Source of the DNA: Marinobacter qingdaonensis
Lineage (GTDB): Bacteria; Pseudomonadota; Gammaproteobacteria; Pseudomonadales; Oleiphilaceae
Length of the DNA stretch: 64,000 bases
Assembly: GCF_034555935.1 (NCBI RefSeq)
Contig: NZ_JAYDCJ010000003.1
Coordinates: 186,001-250,000 of the forward strand
Direction of reading: 5' to 3'
The position numbers were made by a program, and so were the translations under genes. This document shows, one piece after another, positions 43,737-52,966 of the stretch. Each line of letters opens with the position of its first letter. The stretch's first letter is position 1. The notes beneath the pieces are model-generated. The model was not told the DNA's origin, made no database searches, and worked only from the letters and a program-made list of their open reading frames with translations.

Positions 43737-44726
43737 ATGCCCCAAAGACCGCCCTATTCCCTGCTTGAACTCGCCTCGGTACGCGAAGGCGATTCCGTCG
43801 GCACTACCCTGGCCAACAGCGTGGCCTACGCCCGGCACGCCGAGCAACTCGGCTTCCAGCGATTCTGGTTGGCCGAGCACCACAACATGGAAGGAATCAG
43901 CAGCTCCGCCACCTCGGTGCTGATCGGCCACATTGCCGGCCAGACCGAGCGCATCCGGGTCGGGTCCGGCGGTGTGATGTTGCCCAACCATCCGCCGCTG
44001 GTGATTGCCGAGCAGTTCGGCACCCTTGAGAGCCTTTACCCCGGCCGCATCGACCTGGGTCTGGGGCGGGCACCGGGTACCGATCCGGTTACCGCCCGGG
44101 CGTTACGGCGGGACGGCCTGGGGGCCGAGCAGTTCCCCGAGGACGTGGCCCGACTGCAGGAGCTGCTCGGGCCGCTGCAGCCCGGCCAGCCGGTGAAGGC
44201 CATCCCCGGCGCCGGCACCGAGGTACCGATCTGGCTGCTGGGCTCCAGTCTGTACAGCGCCCAGCTCGCCGCCATGCGCGGCCTGCCCTACGCCTTCGCC
44301 GGTCATTTTGCCCCCCGGCTGTACCGGGAAGCCCTGAAGGTGTACCGCGACCATTTCCAGCCGTCGGCGCAACTGGACGCGCCCTACGCCATGCTTGCGG
44401 TGCCCGCCATCGCGGCCGATACCCCGGAGGAGGCGGAATTTCTGGCGACCACCAGTCACCAGCGCATTCTCGCCCTGTTCCGGGGTCAGCCGCTGTGGAT
44501 GAAACCGCCGGTCGAGTCCATGGCCGGCCTGTGGAATGCCGGCGAGCAAGCCAGTGTGCAGGATTTCCTGGCGCTGCAGCTGCTGGGCGACACCGCCGCC
44601 CTGAACCGCCAGCTGGACGCGCTGCTGGCCGACATCGAGGTGGACGAGCTGATGTTCACCGTCGACATCTACGATCCGGCCAAGCGCCGGCACGCGCTCG
44701 ACCTGCTGGCCCAGACCCAGGCCTGA
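43737..44726 (+). CDS. Luciferase-like (LLM class) flavin-dependent oxidoreductase
   Basis: This 329-residue TIM-barrel flavin monooxygenase has [20 protein letters not shown] (about residues 43-62), [20 protein letters not shown] and [15 protein letters not shown], typical of the YhbW/MsnO8-like LLM class. It uses reduced FMN and oxygen; the substrate is unknown. The start at 43737 ([12 protein letters not shown]) fits the family N-terminus, though the ribosome-binding site is weak. The 227 bases upstream hold no gene I can support. Confidence 0.9.
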   Translation: MPQRPPYSLLELASVREGDSVGTTLANSVAYARHAEQLGFQRFWLAEHHNMEGISSSATSVLIGHIAGQTERIRVGSGGVMLPNHPPLVIAEQFGTLESLYPGRIDLGLGRAPGTDPVTARALRRDGLGAEQFPEDVARLQELLGPLQPGQPVKAIPGAGTEVPIWLLGSSLYSAQLAAMRGLPYAFAGHFAPRLYREALKVYRDHFQPSAQLDAPYAMLAVPAIAADTPEEAEFLATTSHQRILALFRGQPLWMKPPVESMAGLWNAGEQASVQDFLALQLLGDTAALNRQLDALLADIEVDELMFTVDIYDPAKRRHALDLLAQTQA

Positions 44727-44735
44727 CCTGGGCTG

Positions 44736-45284
44736 TTAGAGCACCGATTCGATGGCCCGGATCAGTTCCGGGTCGTTGGGCCGGACCTGGCTCGGGAAGG
44801 CCTCGACCACCCGACCCTCGGCATCCAGTACGTACTTGGAGAAGTTCCAGCGCGGCGGCTGGCTCTGGGCGTTGATGTGGGCGAACACCGGATTGGCGTC
44901 GGCGCCCGTCACCGGCCCAGGTGCGATCATGGTGAAGGTGACACCGAAATTCTTGTAGCAGACCGACGCCGCCTCGGCTTCCGTGGCCGCTTCCTGGCGG
45001 AAGTCGTCACTGGCGAAACCAATCACCACCAGGCCCTGCTTGCGGTAGGCCTGATGGAGCGCCTCCAGCCCCTCGAACTGGCCGGTGTAGCCACAGTGGC
45101 TGGCGGTGTTCACCACCAGTATCGGCTTGCCGGCCGCCACCGCACACAGGTTGATGTGATCCCGGGAATGCAGTTTGCGCAGCTCGTGGTCCAGAAAACC
45201 GGGGCACTGCGCGGCCCCGTCGCTGTCCGCGTGGGCGGTCCCGGCAACGATGGCCAGGATGGCGGCTAGGATCAGTTTGGTCAT
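44736..45284 (-). CDS. Exported glutathione peroxidase-family protein
   Basis: This 182-residue thioredoxin-fold peroxidase has a signal peptide (about residues 1-19, cleavage near GTAHADS). The peroxidatic cysteine is in NTASHCGYTGQFEG (about residue 64), and the WNF motif is in PRWNFSKYV. The glutamine of the classic tetrad is replaced (GFASDDFRQ), as in a bacterial subgroup. It acts in the periplasm on peroxides, probably with thioredoxin-type donors. It converges on the LLM monooxygenase gene. Confidence 0.9.
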   Translation of the reverse strand: MTKLILAAILAIVAGTAHADSDGAAQCPGFLDHELRKLHSRDHINLCAVAAGKPILVVNTASHCGYTGQFEGLEALHQAYRKQGLVVIGFASDDFRQEAATEAEAASVCYKNFGVTFTMIAPGPVTGADANPVFAHINAQSQPPRWNFSKYVLDAEGRVVEAFPSQVRPNDPELIRAIESVL

Positions 45285-45476
45285 GGTATCGATGCTCGTT
45301 TACTCAATGTCATCTGTACGGCCCGAGGACTGAATTGGTTTCGAATCACGTCCAATGACACGGTGGCCGAGGGCAACCGGGCCACTGGACAGCCCCGGTT
45401 GCAGCCACCATGCTGTGCCCATCAGCAGGCTTCCCTTGAATCCGCTCCCACGAGCCCATCGATCAGGACCCGGTTT

Positions 45477-46016
45477 ATGTCATCACCGCAGTTGTTCGTT
45501 TTTCTCTCCCACGGCCTGGAAAGTGGCCCCGGCAGCACCAAGATCCAGGCCATGAAGCAGGTGGCGGAAACCCTGCCCGGGGTGGTCGCTGTCGCCATCG
45601 ACCACACCAGCTCCAAAGACCCGGCCACCCGGTTGGAACAAATGCGGGCCGCCATGGCCGAGGCTGGCGCCCACCCGGCCCGAACCGTCCTGGCCGGTTC
45701 CAGCATGGGCGGCTGGGTGTGTGCCCAGACCAGTGCCCGACACCCGGTACTGGGCTGCTTTCTGCTGGCCCCGGCGCTGGCGATGGCCGACTACCCCGAA
45801 TCCAGCCCGGGCATCCAGGCCGACCACTGCCAGATCATCCACGGCTGGGACGACGATGTGGTGCCGGTCATGCCGGTTCTGGAACTGGCCCGGAGCCAGG
45901 GTTTACCGGCCCTGGTGCTGCCCGATGGCCATCGGCTCGAACACAGCGTGGATCGCGTCGCCAGCGAGTTCCGGCGCTTCCTGGAGGGCTGCCACCCCGG
46001 TCTGAATCAATCCTAA
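45477..46016 (+). CDS. Small alpha/beta hydrolase (esterase-like)
   Basis: This 179-residue hydrolase has FLSHGLESGPGSTKIQ near the N-terminus, the nucleophile elbow GSSMGGW (serine about residue 78), an acid in IIHGWDDDVVPV and the histidine in LPDGHRLEH. Size and motifs are close to the YqiA/YcfP type. The start at 45477 is the best fit to the fold, with no strong ribosome-binding site. Substrate unknown. It stands alone upstream of teaA. Confidence 0.85.
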   Translation: MSSPQLFVFLSHGLESGPGSTKIQAMKQVAETLPGVVAVAIDHTSSKDPATRLEQMRAAMAEAGAHPARTVLAGSSMGGWVCAQTSARHPVLGCFLLAPALAMADYPESSPGIQADHCQIIHGWDDDVVPVMPVLELARSQGLPALVLPDGHRLEHSVDRVASEFRRFLEGCHPGLNQS

Positions 46017-46091
46017 TTTCATAAACTTGCAGCGGTGGTTCCGGTTTCCAATCCGACCTTTTGTTTTGCCCGTTTCCTTGCGAAAACCGAT

Positions 46092-46121
46092 TTGTTTTGC
46101 CAGTCTTTAAAAATGTAACAA
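46092..46121 (+). promoter_or_regulatory. Candidate promoter of the tea operon
   Basis: TTGTTT, an 18-base spacer and TAACAA lie in an AT-rich patch 35 bases before teaA. The match is weak and the call tentative. Confidence 0.3.
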
Positions 46122-46155
46122 TAAATTTCAGTAATTTAACGGACGGAGAAACCCG

Positions 46156-47184
46156 ATGAGCAGGATGAGTAAACTCAAGAAACTGGCCGGACTTTCAGCG
46201 TTCGCGTTTGCCGCCATGACCGCGGTGAATTCGGTGCATGCCGCCAACTGGCGCTATGCCCATGAGGAGTACGAGGGCGACGTCCAGGACGTGTTCGCCT
46301 ACAAGTTCAAGGAATACATCGAAGAGAATTCCGACCACACCCTGCAGATCTATCGCTTTGGCGAGCTGGGTGAATCCGACGACATCATGGAGCAGACCCA
46401 GGCGGGTATCCTGAACTTCGTCAACCAGTCCCCGGGCTTCACCGGCGCGCTGATTCCGGAAGCCCAGATCTTCTTCATTCCCTACCTGATGCCGACCGAC
46501 ATGAACACGGTCATCAAGTTCTTCCGGGAAAGTGAAGCGATCAACGAGGACTTCCCGGAGCTGTACGCCGACAAGGGTCTGGAACTGCTGAAGATGTACC
46601 CGGAAGGCGAGATGGTGGTGACCGTGGATGAGCCGGTGACCAAGCCCGAGGACTTCAACAACAAGAAGATCCGGGTCATGACCAACCCGCTGCTGTCCGA
46701 GACTTACGCCGCCTTCGGTGCGACCCCGACGCCTCTGCCCTGGGGTGAGGTCTACGGTGCCCTGCAGACCAACATGATCCAGGGTCAGGAAAACCCGATC
46801 TTCTGGATCGAGTCCGGCGGCCTGTACGAAGTGTCCCCGAACCTGGTCTTCACCAGCCACGGCTGGTTCACCACCGCCATGATGGCCAACAAGAGCTTCT
46901 ACGAGGACCTGGCACCGCAGGACAAGGAACTGGTGCAGATGGCCGCGGACTACGCCTTCGAGGAAATCATCAAGCACATCGACGGTCTGGCTGACGAAGC
47001 CCTGGCGAAAATCCAGAAGGCCTCCGACGAAGTGACCGTGACCCGTCTTAACGACGAGCAGATTGCCGCCTTCAAGGAGCGCGCACCTCAGGTGGAAAAG
47101 AAGTTCATCGAGATGACTGGCGAAAGCGGCAAAGAGCTGCTGAACCAGTTCAAGGAAGACCTGAAAGAAGTACAAAGCAACTGA
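46156..47184 (+). CDS. teaA: TRAP transporter ectoine-binding protein TeaA
   Basis: This 342-residue periplasmic binding protein has a signal peptide (about residues 1-27, cleavage near SVHAAN). The mature sequence (WRYAHEEYEGDVQDV, YRFGELGESDDIMEQTQ, MTNPLL, GQENPIFWIESGGLYEVSP) agrees closely with the Halomonas elongata ectoine/hydroxyectoine receptor TeaA as I remember it. It delivers the compatible solute to TeaBC, powered by the sodium or proton gradient. GGAG precedes the ATG. A terminator separates it from teaB. Confidence 0.92.
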   Translation: MSRMSKLKKLAGLSAFAFAAMTAVNSVHAANWRYAHEEYEGDVQDVFAYKFKEYIEENSDHTLQIYRFGELGESDDIMEQTQAGILNFVNQSPGFTGALIPEAQIFFIPYLMPTDMNTVIKFFRESEAINEDFPELYADKGLELLKMYPEGEMVVTVDEPVTKPEDFNNKKIRVMTNPLLSETYAAFGATPTPLPWGEVYGALQTNMIQGQENPIFWIESGGLYEVSPNLVFTSHGWFTTAMMANKSFYEDLAPQDKELVQMAADYAFEEIIKHIDGLADEALAKIQKASDEVTVTRLNDEQIAAFKERAPQVEKKFIEMTGESGKELLNQFKEDLKEVQSN

Positions 47185-47199
47185 TCTGAGTGATCAGCG

Positions 47200-47226
47200 C
47201 CCGCCGGCGCCTGCCGGCGGGTTTTT
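47200..47226 (+). terminator. Intrinsic terminator between teaA and teaB
   Basis: CCCGCCGGC, GCCT and GCCGGCGGG form a perfect 9-bp stem followed by TTTTT, 15 bases after the teaA stop. It lies inside the operon, so it should allow only partial read-through into teaBCD. Confidence 0.85.
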
Positions 47227-47291
47227 CTCTTAACCCCGCCCCGCCGGGGATCTCCTACCGGCCGGGAGCAGCAAGTTCTGGAGCAGACTGC

Positions 47292-47885
47292 ATGTCCGAG
47301 AACTCCCCGGATCTGGAAGACGACACCGGCACCTACGAATCCGGCCTACCCGGCTTTCTGGGCACGATTGATGTCTGGATCAGCAAGGTTGAAGCGGTGA
47401 TGCTGGCACTCGGGGTTATCCTGATGGCCATCAACACCTGCGTGAACGTCGTCGCACGTTTCGTGTTTGGCGAAGGTCTGTTCTTCTCCGGCGAGATTAA
47501 CCGGATTCTCATCATCCTGATCACCTTTGCTGGCATCGGCTACGCCGCCCGCCACGGTCGTCACATCCGCATGTCCGCGGTGTACGACGCCGTTCCGGCC
47601 AAAGGCCGCAAGGTGCTGATGATCCTGATTGCCCTGTTCACCTCCGTGGTCATGTTTTTTCTTTGCTATCACTCATTCGGTTACGTCGAGACTCTCTACA
47701 GTCGCGGCCGAATCCTGCCAGCACTCGGTTTCGAAATCTGGTGGATCTACGTTTGGGTACCGGTGGGCTTCGCCATCACCGGCATCCAGTACTTTCTGAC
47801 CGCCGTCAAGAACCTGACCAGCAAGGACGTGTACCTGTCGACCGGGGTGATTGACGGCTACCACGACACTGAATCGGAAGTATGA
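47292..47885 (+). CDS. teaB: TRAP transporter small membrane subunit TeaB (DctQ type)
   Basis: This 197-residue inner-membrane protein has four hydrophobic segments. The DctQ pattern includes [22 protein letters not shown] and [19 protein letters not shown]. It pairs with TeaC to form the translocation unit. The start at 47292 (MSENSPD) has GGAG upstream; a longer frame would begin inside the terminator hairpin and is rejected. It is followed 35 bases later by teaC. Confidence 0.9.
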   Translation: MSENSPDLEDDTGTYESGLPGFLGTIDVWISKVEAVMLALGVILMAINTCVNVVARFVFGEGLFFSGEINRILIILITFAGIGYAARHGRHIRMSAVYDAVPAKGRKVLMILIALFTSVVMFFLCYHSFGYVETLYSRGRILPALGFEIWWIYVWVPVGFAITGIQYFLTAVKNLTSKDVYLSTGVIDGYHDTESEV

Positions 47886-47920
47886 ACCACGCGGCTGAAA
47901 CCAGGTAAGGAAAGAGAAAC

Positions 47921-49207
47921 ATGGCAACTACAATGATGTTGATCATGATCGGGTTGTTGCTGCTCGGCTTCCCGATGATGGTGCCGCTGATCACCGCTGC
48001 GGTGTTCGGCTTTGTAATGATGTTCGATGGTTTCGGCCAGATGGGCACTTTCGTTCAGCAAATGATGGGCGGCATCCGGCCAGCCTCGCTGATTGCGGTG
48101 CCCATGTTTATCCTGGCGGCTGACATCATGACCCGGGGCCAGTCGGCCGACCGGTTGATCAATATGGTGATGGCCTTCATTGGCCACTTCAAAGGTGGGC
48201 TGGCGATCAGCACCGCCACCTCCTGCACTTTGTTTGGTGCCGTTTCAGGCTCTACCCAAGCTACCGTAGTGGCCGTCGGCTCTCCACTGCGTCCGAAAAT
48301 GCTGAAAGCCGGCTACTCAGACCCGTTTACCCTGGCCCTGATCATCAACGCCAGTGACATTGCCTTCCTGATCCCGCCCAGCATCGGCATGATCATCTAC
48401 GGGGTCATCTCGGGAACCTCCATTGCCGAGCTGTTCATCGCCGGCATCGGGCCCGGCGTCCTGATCCTGTTCATGTTTTCGATCTACTGCCTGATCTACG
48501 CCTACAAGAACAACGTGCCCACCGAGGACAAGGCCACCTGGGGCCAGCGCGCACTATCCGTACGCGACGCTTTGTGGCCGCTGTTCTTCCCGGTGATCAT
48601 CGTCGGCGGTATCTACGGCGGCATCTTCAGCCCGACCGAGGCCGCCGCGGTGTGCGTTCTGTACGCCTTCCTGCTGGAGTTCGTGGTGTTCCGCGAGCTG
48701 AAGTTGGCGGACATCTACCGCATTGCCAAGTCGACCGGCCTGATCACTGCGGTGGTGTTTATTCTGGTCGCGGTTGGTAATGGTTTCTCCTGGATCATTT
48801 CATTTGCCCAGATTCCCCAGGCCATCCTCGAGGCCGTTGGTGTCAACGACGCTGGACCGGTCGGCGTGTTGGTCGCCATCTGTATCGCGTTCTTCATCGC
48901 CTGCATGTTTGTCGACCCGATTGTGGTGATCCTGGTGCTCACCCCCATCTTTGCCCCGGCCATTCAATCCACCGGACTGGACCCGGTTCTGGTGGGTGTG
49001 CTGATCACCTTGCAGGTGGCCATTGGCTCGGCAACGCCGCCGTTCGGCTGCGACATCTTCACCGCCATTGCCATTTTCAAACGGCCCTACCTGGAGGTGA
49101 TCCGCGGCACGCCGCCGTTCATCTTCATCCTGGTGGCGGCCGCCGGGTTGATCATTGCGTTCCCGGAGATTGCCCTGTTCCTGCGTGATGTGGCCTTCAG
49201 GGATTGA
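47921..49207 (+). CDS. teaC: TRAP transporter large membrane subunit TeaC (DctM type)
   Basis: This 428-residue protein has about 12 hydrophobic segments and the DctM signatures AVPMFILAADIMTRG, GAVSGSTQATVVAVGSPLRP and IPPSIGMIIYGVISGTS. It forms the ion-coupled ectoine pathway with TeaB. AAGGA precedes the ATG. Length and layout equal the usual DctM subunit. Confidence 0.94.
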   Translation: MATTMMLIMIGLLLLGFPMMVPLITAAVFGFVMMFDGFGQMGTFVQQMMGGIRPASLIAVPMFILAADIMTRGQSADRLINMVMAFIGHFKGGLAISTATSCTLFGAVSGSTQATVVAVGSPLRPKMLKAGYSDPFTLALIINASDIAFLIPPSIGMIIYGVISGTSIAELFIAGIGPGVLILFMFSIYCLIYAYKNNVPTEDKATWGQRALSVRDALWPLFFPVIIVGGIYGGIFSPTEAAAVCVLYAFLLEFVVFRELKLADIYRIAKSTGLITAVVFILVAVGNGFSWIISFAQIPQAILEAVGVNDAGPVGVLVAICIAFFIACMFVDPIVVILVLTPIFAPAIQSTGLDPVLVGVLITLQVAIGSATPPFGCDIFTAIAIFKRPYLEVIRGTPPFIFILVAAAGLIIAFPEIALFLRDVAFRD

Positions 49208-49243
49208 CCTTTAAACGGACTGGCACCCTAAGGAGAGACCCCC

Positions 49244-49684
49244 ATGTTCAACCGCATCCTGGTCGCGATCGATGGCTCCTCCGGATCCCTGAAGGCTCTG
49301 GACAAGGCCATCGAGTTCCAGCAACTGACCGAGGCGGAAATCTTCCTGCTGTGCGTGTACAAGCACCACAGCCTGTTCGAGGCCTCGCTGTCGATTGGCC
49401 GACCGCCGGGCATGGACATCCCGGACAAGGTGTTGTCGGAGTATGCCAAGGACGTGGTCAAGCACGCCAAGGAACTGGCCAAATCCCACGGCGCCACCAA
49501 GATCCGGGGCTTCGTGAAGGCCGGTCGGCCGTCCAAGGTGATTGTGAAGTTTGCCCAGGACAAGGAGGCGGATCTGATCGTGGTGGGCACCCGCGGCACC
49601 CACAGCGACAAGGACGGCATCCTGCTGGGCAGCGTGTCGCACCGGGTGGCCTCCCAGGCCAAGTGCCCGGTTCTGGTGGTCTAG
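49244..49684 (+). CDS. teaD: Universal stress protein TeaD, regulator of the TRAP transporter
   Basis: This 146-residue UspA-fold protein begins FNRILVAIDGSSGSLKALDKA. The ATP-binding glycine pattern is in VGTRGTHSDKDGILLGSVSH. In Halomonas elongata TeaD binds ATP and restrains TeaABC; the same gene order here supports the same job. A strong AGGAGAG site precedes the ATG. It converges on a diguanylate cyclase gene 17 bases away. Confidence 0.88.
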   Translation: MFNRILVAIDGSSGSLKALDKAIEFQQLTEAEIFLLCVYKHHSLFEASLSIGRPPGMDIPDKVLSEYAKDVVKHAKELAKSHGATKIRGFVKAGRPSKVIVKFAQDKEADLIVVGTRGTHSDKDGILLGSVSHRVASQAKCPVLVV

Positions 49685-49701
49685 CGCTCGGGCATTGGCC
49701 G

Positions 49702-51975
49702 TCAGGCGGCCTGGCCGCCGTGGATCCAGACCCGGTTGCGGCCATCGTGCTTGGCCCGGTACAGGGCCTGGTCGGCCAGGGTCAGCAACTGCTCCGGCGA
49801 GGTACAGCTCTCGGGCCAGCTGGCCGCCCCCACCGACACCGTGACCGGAGCCAGGGTCTTATCCTCAAATAGCAGCGGCGTTTTCGCAGCCACCCGACAC
49901 AGGGTTTCGGCCCGTTCGCGGGCGTCGGCGGTGTGGGCGCCGGGCAGAATCACCACGAACTCCTCCCCCCCGTACCGGCAGACGATGTCACTCTCCCGGA
50001 ACTGACGGTGCAGCACGCCGGCAATGGCACGGAGCGCACAGTCGCCGGCTTCGTGGCCGTGGGTGTCGTTGAAGTCCTTGAAGTGATCGATGTCCACCAC
50101 CAACAGCGACAGCGGCATCTGGCTGCGGACCGCGACCGCACACTGGTGCTCGAACAGCTGGTCGAAGTAGCGCCGGTTTTTGAGTCCGGTCAGCGCGTCC
50201 TCGTAGGAAAACTTCTGCAACTCTTCTCTCAGGGCAATGCTGGACAGGGTGATGCCGATCCGCTGGATGGCCTGGTCCAGGGCAGTAAACAGCCGGGCCA
50301 TGCCATAGCCACTCTCCTCCGACTCGAACAGGCCGTCTCGCTCAAGCAACACCACCGCCTCGGTGACCACGCCCTCGTCCACGGACTCGACGTTCATCCA
50401 GAAACACAGGTGGCCAGTCACGGCACGGTCAAAACTTTCACCATCGGTCAGGCCCGCGGCCGAGGGCACCGACGACGGCAAGGGCACCCCGGTCCGTTCG
50501 TCCAGCCGTGGCGGCAGCGACGACCGTTCGCCCTCGACGCCCCAGAGGGTGAGCCGGTCGAACAGGTTACCGGATCGACGCCGATACAGGGCCCCGCGCA
50601 GCGGACTGCACAAGTCCGGCAGGTTCTGTACCAGCAGGCCAAAGGCCTGGGCCAGGCTGAGGCAGTCCTGCAGGCCGGTGATGATGTCACCTAGCACCCG
50701 GTTTTTCTCGTTCTCGAAGGTCAGCATCCGCACCCGCGCCTGCTCCCGGCGCGCCAGCGCCTCCGCCCGCGCGGTGCGTTCAGCCACTTTTCGCTCCAGG
50801 GACACAGTCAGCTGCTTCAGCGCCCGCTGGGTCCGGGCGTAGTGCTTGAGCGAAATCACCACCACCGCCAGCAGGAAGGCCAGAATACCCCAACTGACCG
50901 GCACCCGGCTCCAGGGCAGGTAGCCGTGGGCGACCGCCATGTCCACGATCAGCAGACCGGCAAACAGGCCAAAGGCGATGACGAGAAGTTGCTGTTCATT
51001 GGACAGATCCCTGTAGCGCTGCGCCAGCACCAGGGTCATGCCCAGCAGCGACACCAGCAACAGGGCGTCAAACACCGGGAAGGTGGAAGACAGGTCGACC
51101 AGCCCCGTCAGCGCCAGCCCCAGGGCAACGACCAGATACACCAGGTGGCATTGCCAGATCAGGGTAATCAGCCGGGGCCGATGGTCCGACAGCCACTGGG
51201 CCAGCATCAGGGCCAGGGCCACCGGCAGCATGTAGTAGGAGCCTGCCGCCAGATAGTCCCAGAACAGCGGCTGGTACAGGAGCAGCAAACTGGCCTGACT
51301 TTCGGCCACCAGCATGATCGCCGCCGCCAGGGCGAACAATGCCAGGCTGGCGAGGGACTTTCGGTCACCCTGCAGAGGCGCAAACACCAGCGCCAGCAGG
51401 GCGAACAGAAGCGCAACGCCGCCAACGATGAGCGCATTCAGTGATTCTTTCAGCAGAAAAAGAACCAGTTCCGATTGGCCAATGACCGCCACTTCACCCC
51501 ACAAGCCGATGTCGGTGTAGTCGGAGAACACCCGAAAATACGCGGTCTTGTTGGCAAAATCCTCGGGCAGTGGGATCGCGTGCCAGGGCCACCCCTCGAA
51601 CCGGCCACGTCCCTGCTCGTCGAAGGTCCCGTATTGATAAATCTGCTTTCCGTCCAGATAGACCTGGACAATGATGTCCACGCTGTAGATGTAGAGCACC
51701 GGCTCCTGCCAGCTGCCCTCAGGCAACGGCACCCGGAACCAGACCTGTTCCCGGCCCTCGCGATTGGGCGGGTTGGAGGGAAAGCCGATCACCTGCCAGT
51801 CGCCGGGGGCCTCGGCCCGGGTCCATTCCGGCACCCCGTCCGGGCCCAGGGGGGAGTCGCCCCACCGATACTCCCAACCCTCGGCCAGAGGGTGGGGGGC
51901 GGCCGTTACCGGCCCCGGTAGTGCCAATACCATCAGAAGGAGAAGTACCGTCTGCAAAGGCCGGACAACAGACAT
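49702..51975 (-). CDS. 7TM-DISM diguanylate cyclase
   Basis: This 757-residue protein has a signal peptide (to about residue 25) and a periplasmic beta-sandwich 7TMR-DISM extracellular domain (about 30-170; FRVPLPEGSWQEPVLYI, VQVYLDGKQIYQYG). Seven membrane segments (about 185-385), a coiled coil and a GAF-like region follow. A C-terminal GGDEF domain (about 590-750) has an intact YGGEEFVVIL and the I-site RESD. It makes c-di-GMP in response to an external ligand, perhaps a carbohydrate. The start at 51975 is preferred over TTG 52014 because a TATACT -10-like hexamer at 52014-52019 lies over the latter. Confidence 0.92.
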   Translation of the reverse strand: MSVVRPLQTVLLLLMVLALPGPVTAAPHPLAEGWEYRWGDSPLGPDGVPEWTRAEAPGDWQVIGFPSNPPNREGREQVWFRVPLPEGSWQEPVLYIYSVDIIVQVYLDGKQIYQYGTFDEQGRGRFEGWPWHAIPLPEDFANKTAYFRVFSDYTDIGLWGEVAVIGQSELVLFLLKESLNALIVGGVALLFALLALVFAPLQGDRKSLASLALFALAAAIMLVAESQASLLLLYQPLFWDYLAAGSYYMLPVALALMLAQWLSDHRPRLITLIWQCHLVYLVVALGLALTGLVDLSSTFPVFDALLLVSLLGMTLVLAQRYRDLSNEQQLLVIAFGLFAGLLIVDMAVAHGYLPWSRVPVSWGILAFLLAVVVISLKHYARTQRALKQLTVSLERKVAERTARAEALARREQARVRMLTFENEKNRVLGDIITGLQDCLSLAQAFGLLVQNLPDLCSPLRGALYRRRSGNLFDRLTLWGVEGERSSLPPRLDERTGVPLPSSVPSAAGLTDGESFDRAVTGHLCFWMNVESVDEGVVTEAVVLLERDGLFESEESGYGMARLFTALDQAIQRIGITLSSIALREELQKFSYEDALTGLKNRRYFDQLFEHQCAVAVRSQMPLSLLVVDIDHFKDFNDTHGHEAGDCALRAIAGVLHRQFRESDIVCRYGGEEFVVILPGAHTADARERAETLCRVAAKTPLLFEDKTLAPVTVSVGAASWPESCTSPEQLLTLADQALYRAKHDGRNRVWIHGGQAA

Positions 51976-52093
51976 GAGGCAACGGACCTGCGGTCGAGGG
52001 GGGATCGAAACCAAGTATAGGTCAGGAATTCACCGTCTGACCGAAAACTGTACAGACAATTTTCCGCGAGGGTGGCTGGGCCACCGCGCCCGG

Positions 52094-52954
52094 CTAGGTG
52101 CGCCGGGCTCCGGAGCGCCCCATCAGCAGCACCGCCAGCGCCGCCGACACCACCATCAGCAGCAGAGCCACCGCATTGAGAACCGGGGTCGAGCCTTCCC
52201 GCAACCGGTTGAACAGGGCCACGGTCAGGGGCGTGTCGCTGCCGGTCAGCATGACGGTGGTGTTGAAGTTCTCGAACGACATCAGGAAGGCCATGGCGGC
52301 CGCGCCCACGATGGACGGCAGCAGCCACGGCAGGGTGACGGTGAACCAGGCGGTCAGCGGCGTGGCACCCAGGTTCAGTGCGGCCTCCTCCAGTTGGCGA
52401 TCAAACTTGCGCAGCCGGGCGGCAATCACCAGGGTGCTCAGGCTGGCGATGAACGCCACCTGCCCCATCACCACCAGGGTGAGGCCGGGCCGGAACAGAT
52501 CCAGTTCGATGGCCCAGGCCCGGGACAGATCGTTGGCCAGGCCACTGTAGAACACCAGGATGGACACTCCGAGGATCACCCCCGGAATCACCAGCGGCAG
52601 CAACATCAGCAGGTACAGGAACTCCTTGCCGCGGAATTGCAGACGCTCAAACAGCACGGCGTTGGCGCAGCCCAGACCGACGCTGACCAGGGTGACCCAG
52701 AACGCGATCTGGGCGCTGACCCAGAGCGCCGACAGCAGGCCATCGTCGTGAAACAGCCCGGTGCGACCGGCGCTGCCATCGGCCAGGTACCAGTCCACGG
52801 TGAACCCCTGCCAGGGCAAGGACGGATAGGGCGCGTCGTTGAAGGCAAACACACTGGTGACCAGCAGCGGCAGCGCCAGGTACAGGAAAAACGCGACCAG
52901 ATAGGCCAGATACAGGCCATCGAACCAGCGCGAGCGGGGTACGGAACGGATCAT
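52094..52954 (-). CDS. Polyamine-type ABC transporter permease (PotC-like), operon 2
   Basis: This 286-residue inner-membrane permease has about six segments and the EAA loop LEEAALNLGATPLTAWFTVTL (about residues 190-210) that contacts the ATPase. It pairs with the PotB-like permease of the same operon (12-base gap). GGAGTG precedes the ATG. It is the last gene of the potDABC-order operon. Substrate polyamine or a related cation is inferred from the binding protein. Confidence 0.9.
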   Translation of the reverse strand: MIRSVPRSRWFDGLYLAYLVAFFLYLALPLLVTSVFAFNDAPYPSLPWQGFTVDWYLADGSAGRTGLFHDDGLLSALWVSAQIAFWVTLVSVGLGCANAVLFERLQFRGKEFLYLLMLLPLVIPGVILGVSILVFYSGLANDLSRAWAIELDLFRPGLTLVVMGQVAFIASLSTLVIAARLRKFDRQLEEAALNLGATPLTAWFTVTLPWLLPSIVGAAAMAFLMSFENFNTTVMLTGSDTPLTVALFNRLREGSTPVLNAVALLLMVVSAALAVLLMGRSGARRT

Positions 52955-52966
52955 GGCATCACTCCA

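Noticed and set aside
46140..46160. A sigma-54 promoter for the TRAP operon
   Set aside because: No GG-N10-GC pair with the right context was found upstream of teaA.
52060..52090. A small stem-loop (GGTGGC/GCCACC) after polyamine operon 2
   Set aside because: It has only a 6-bp stem and no T-tract on either strand, so it is not reported as a terminator.
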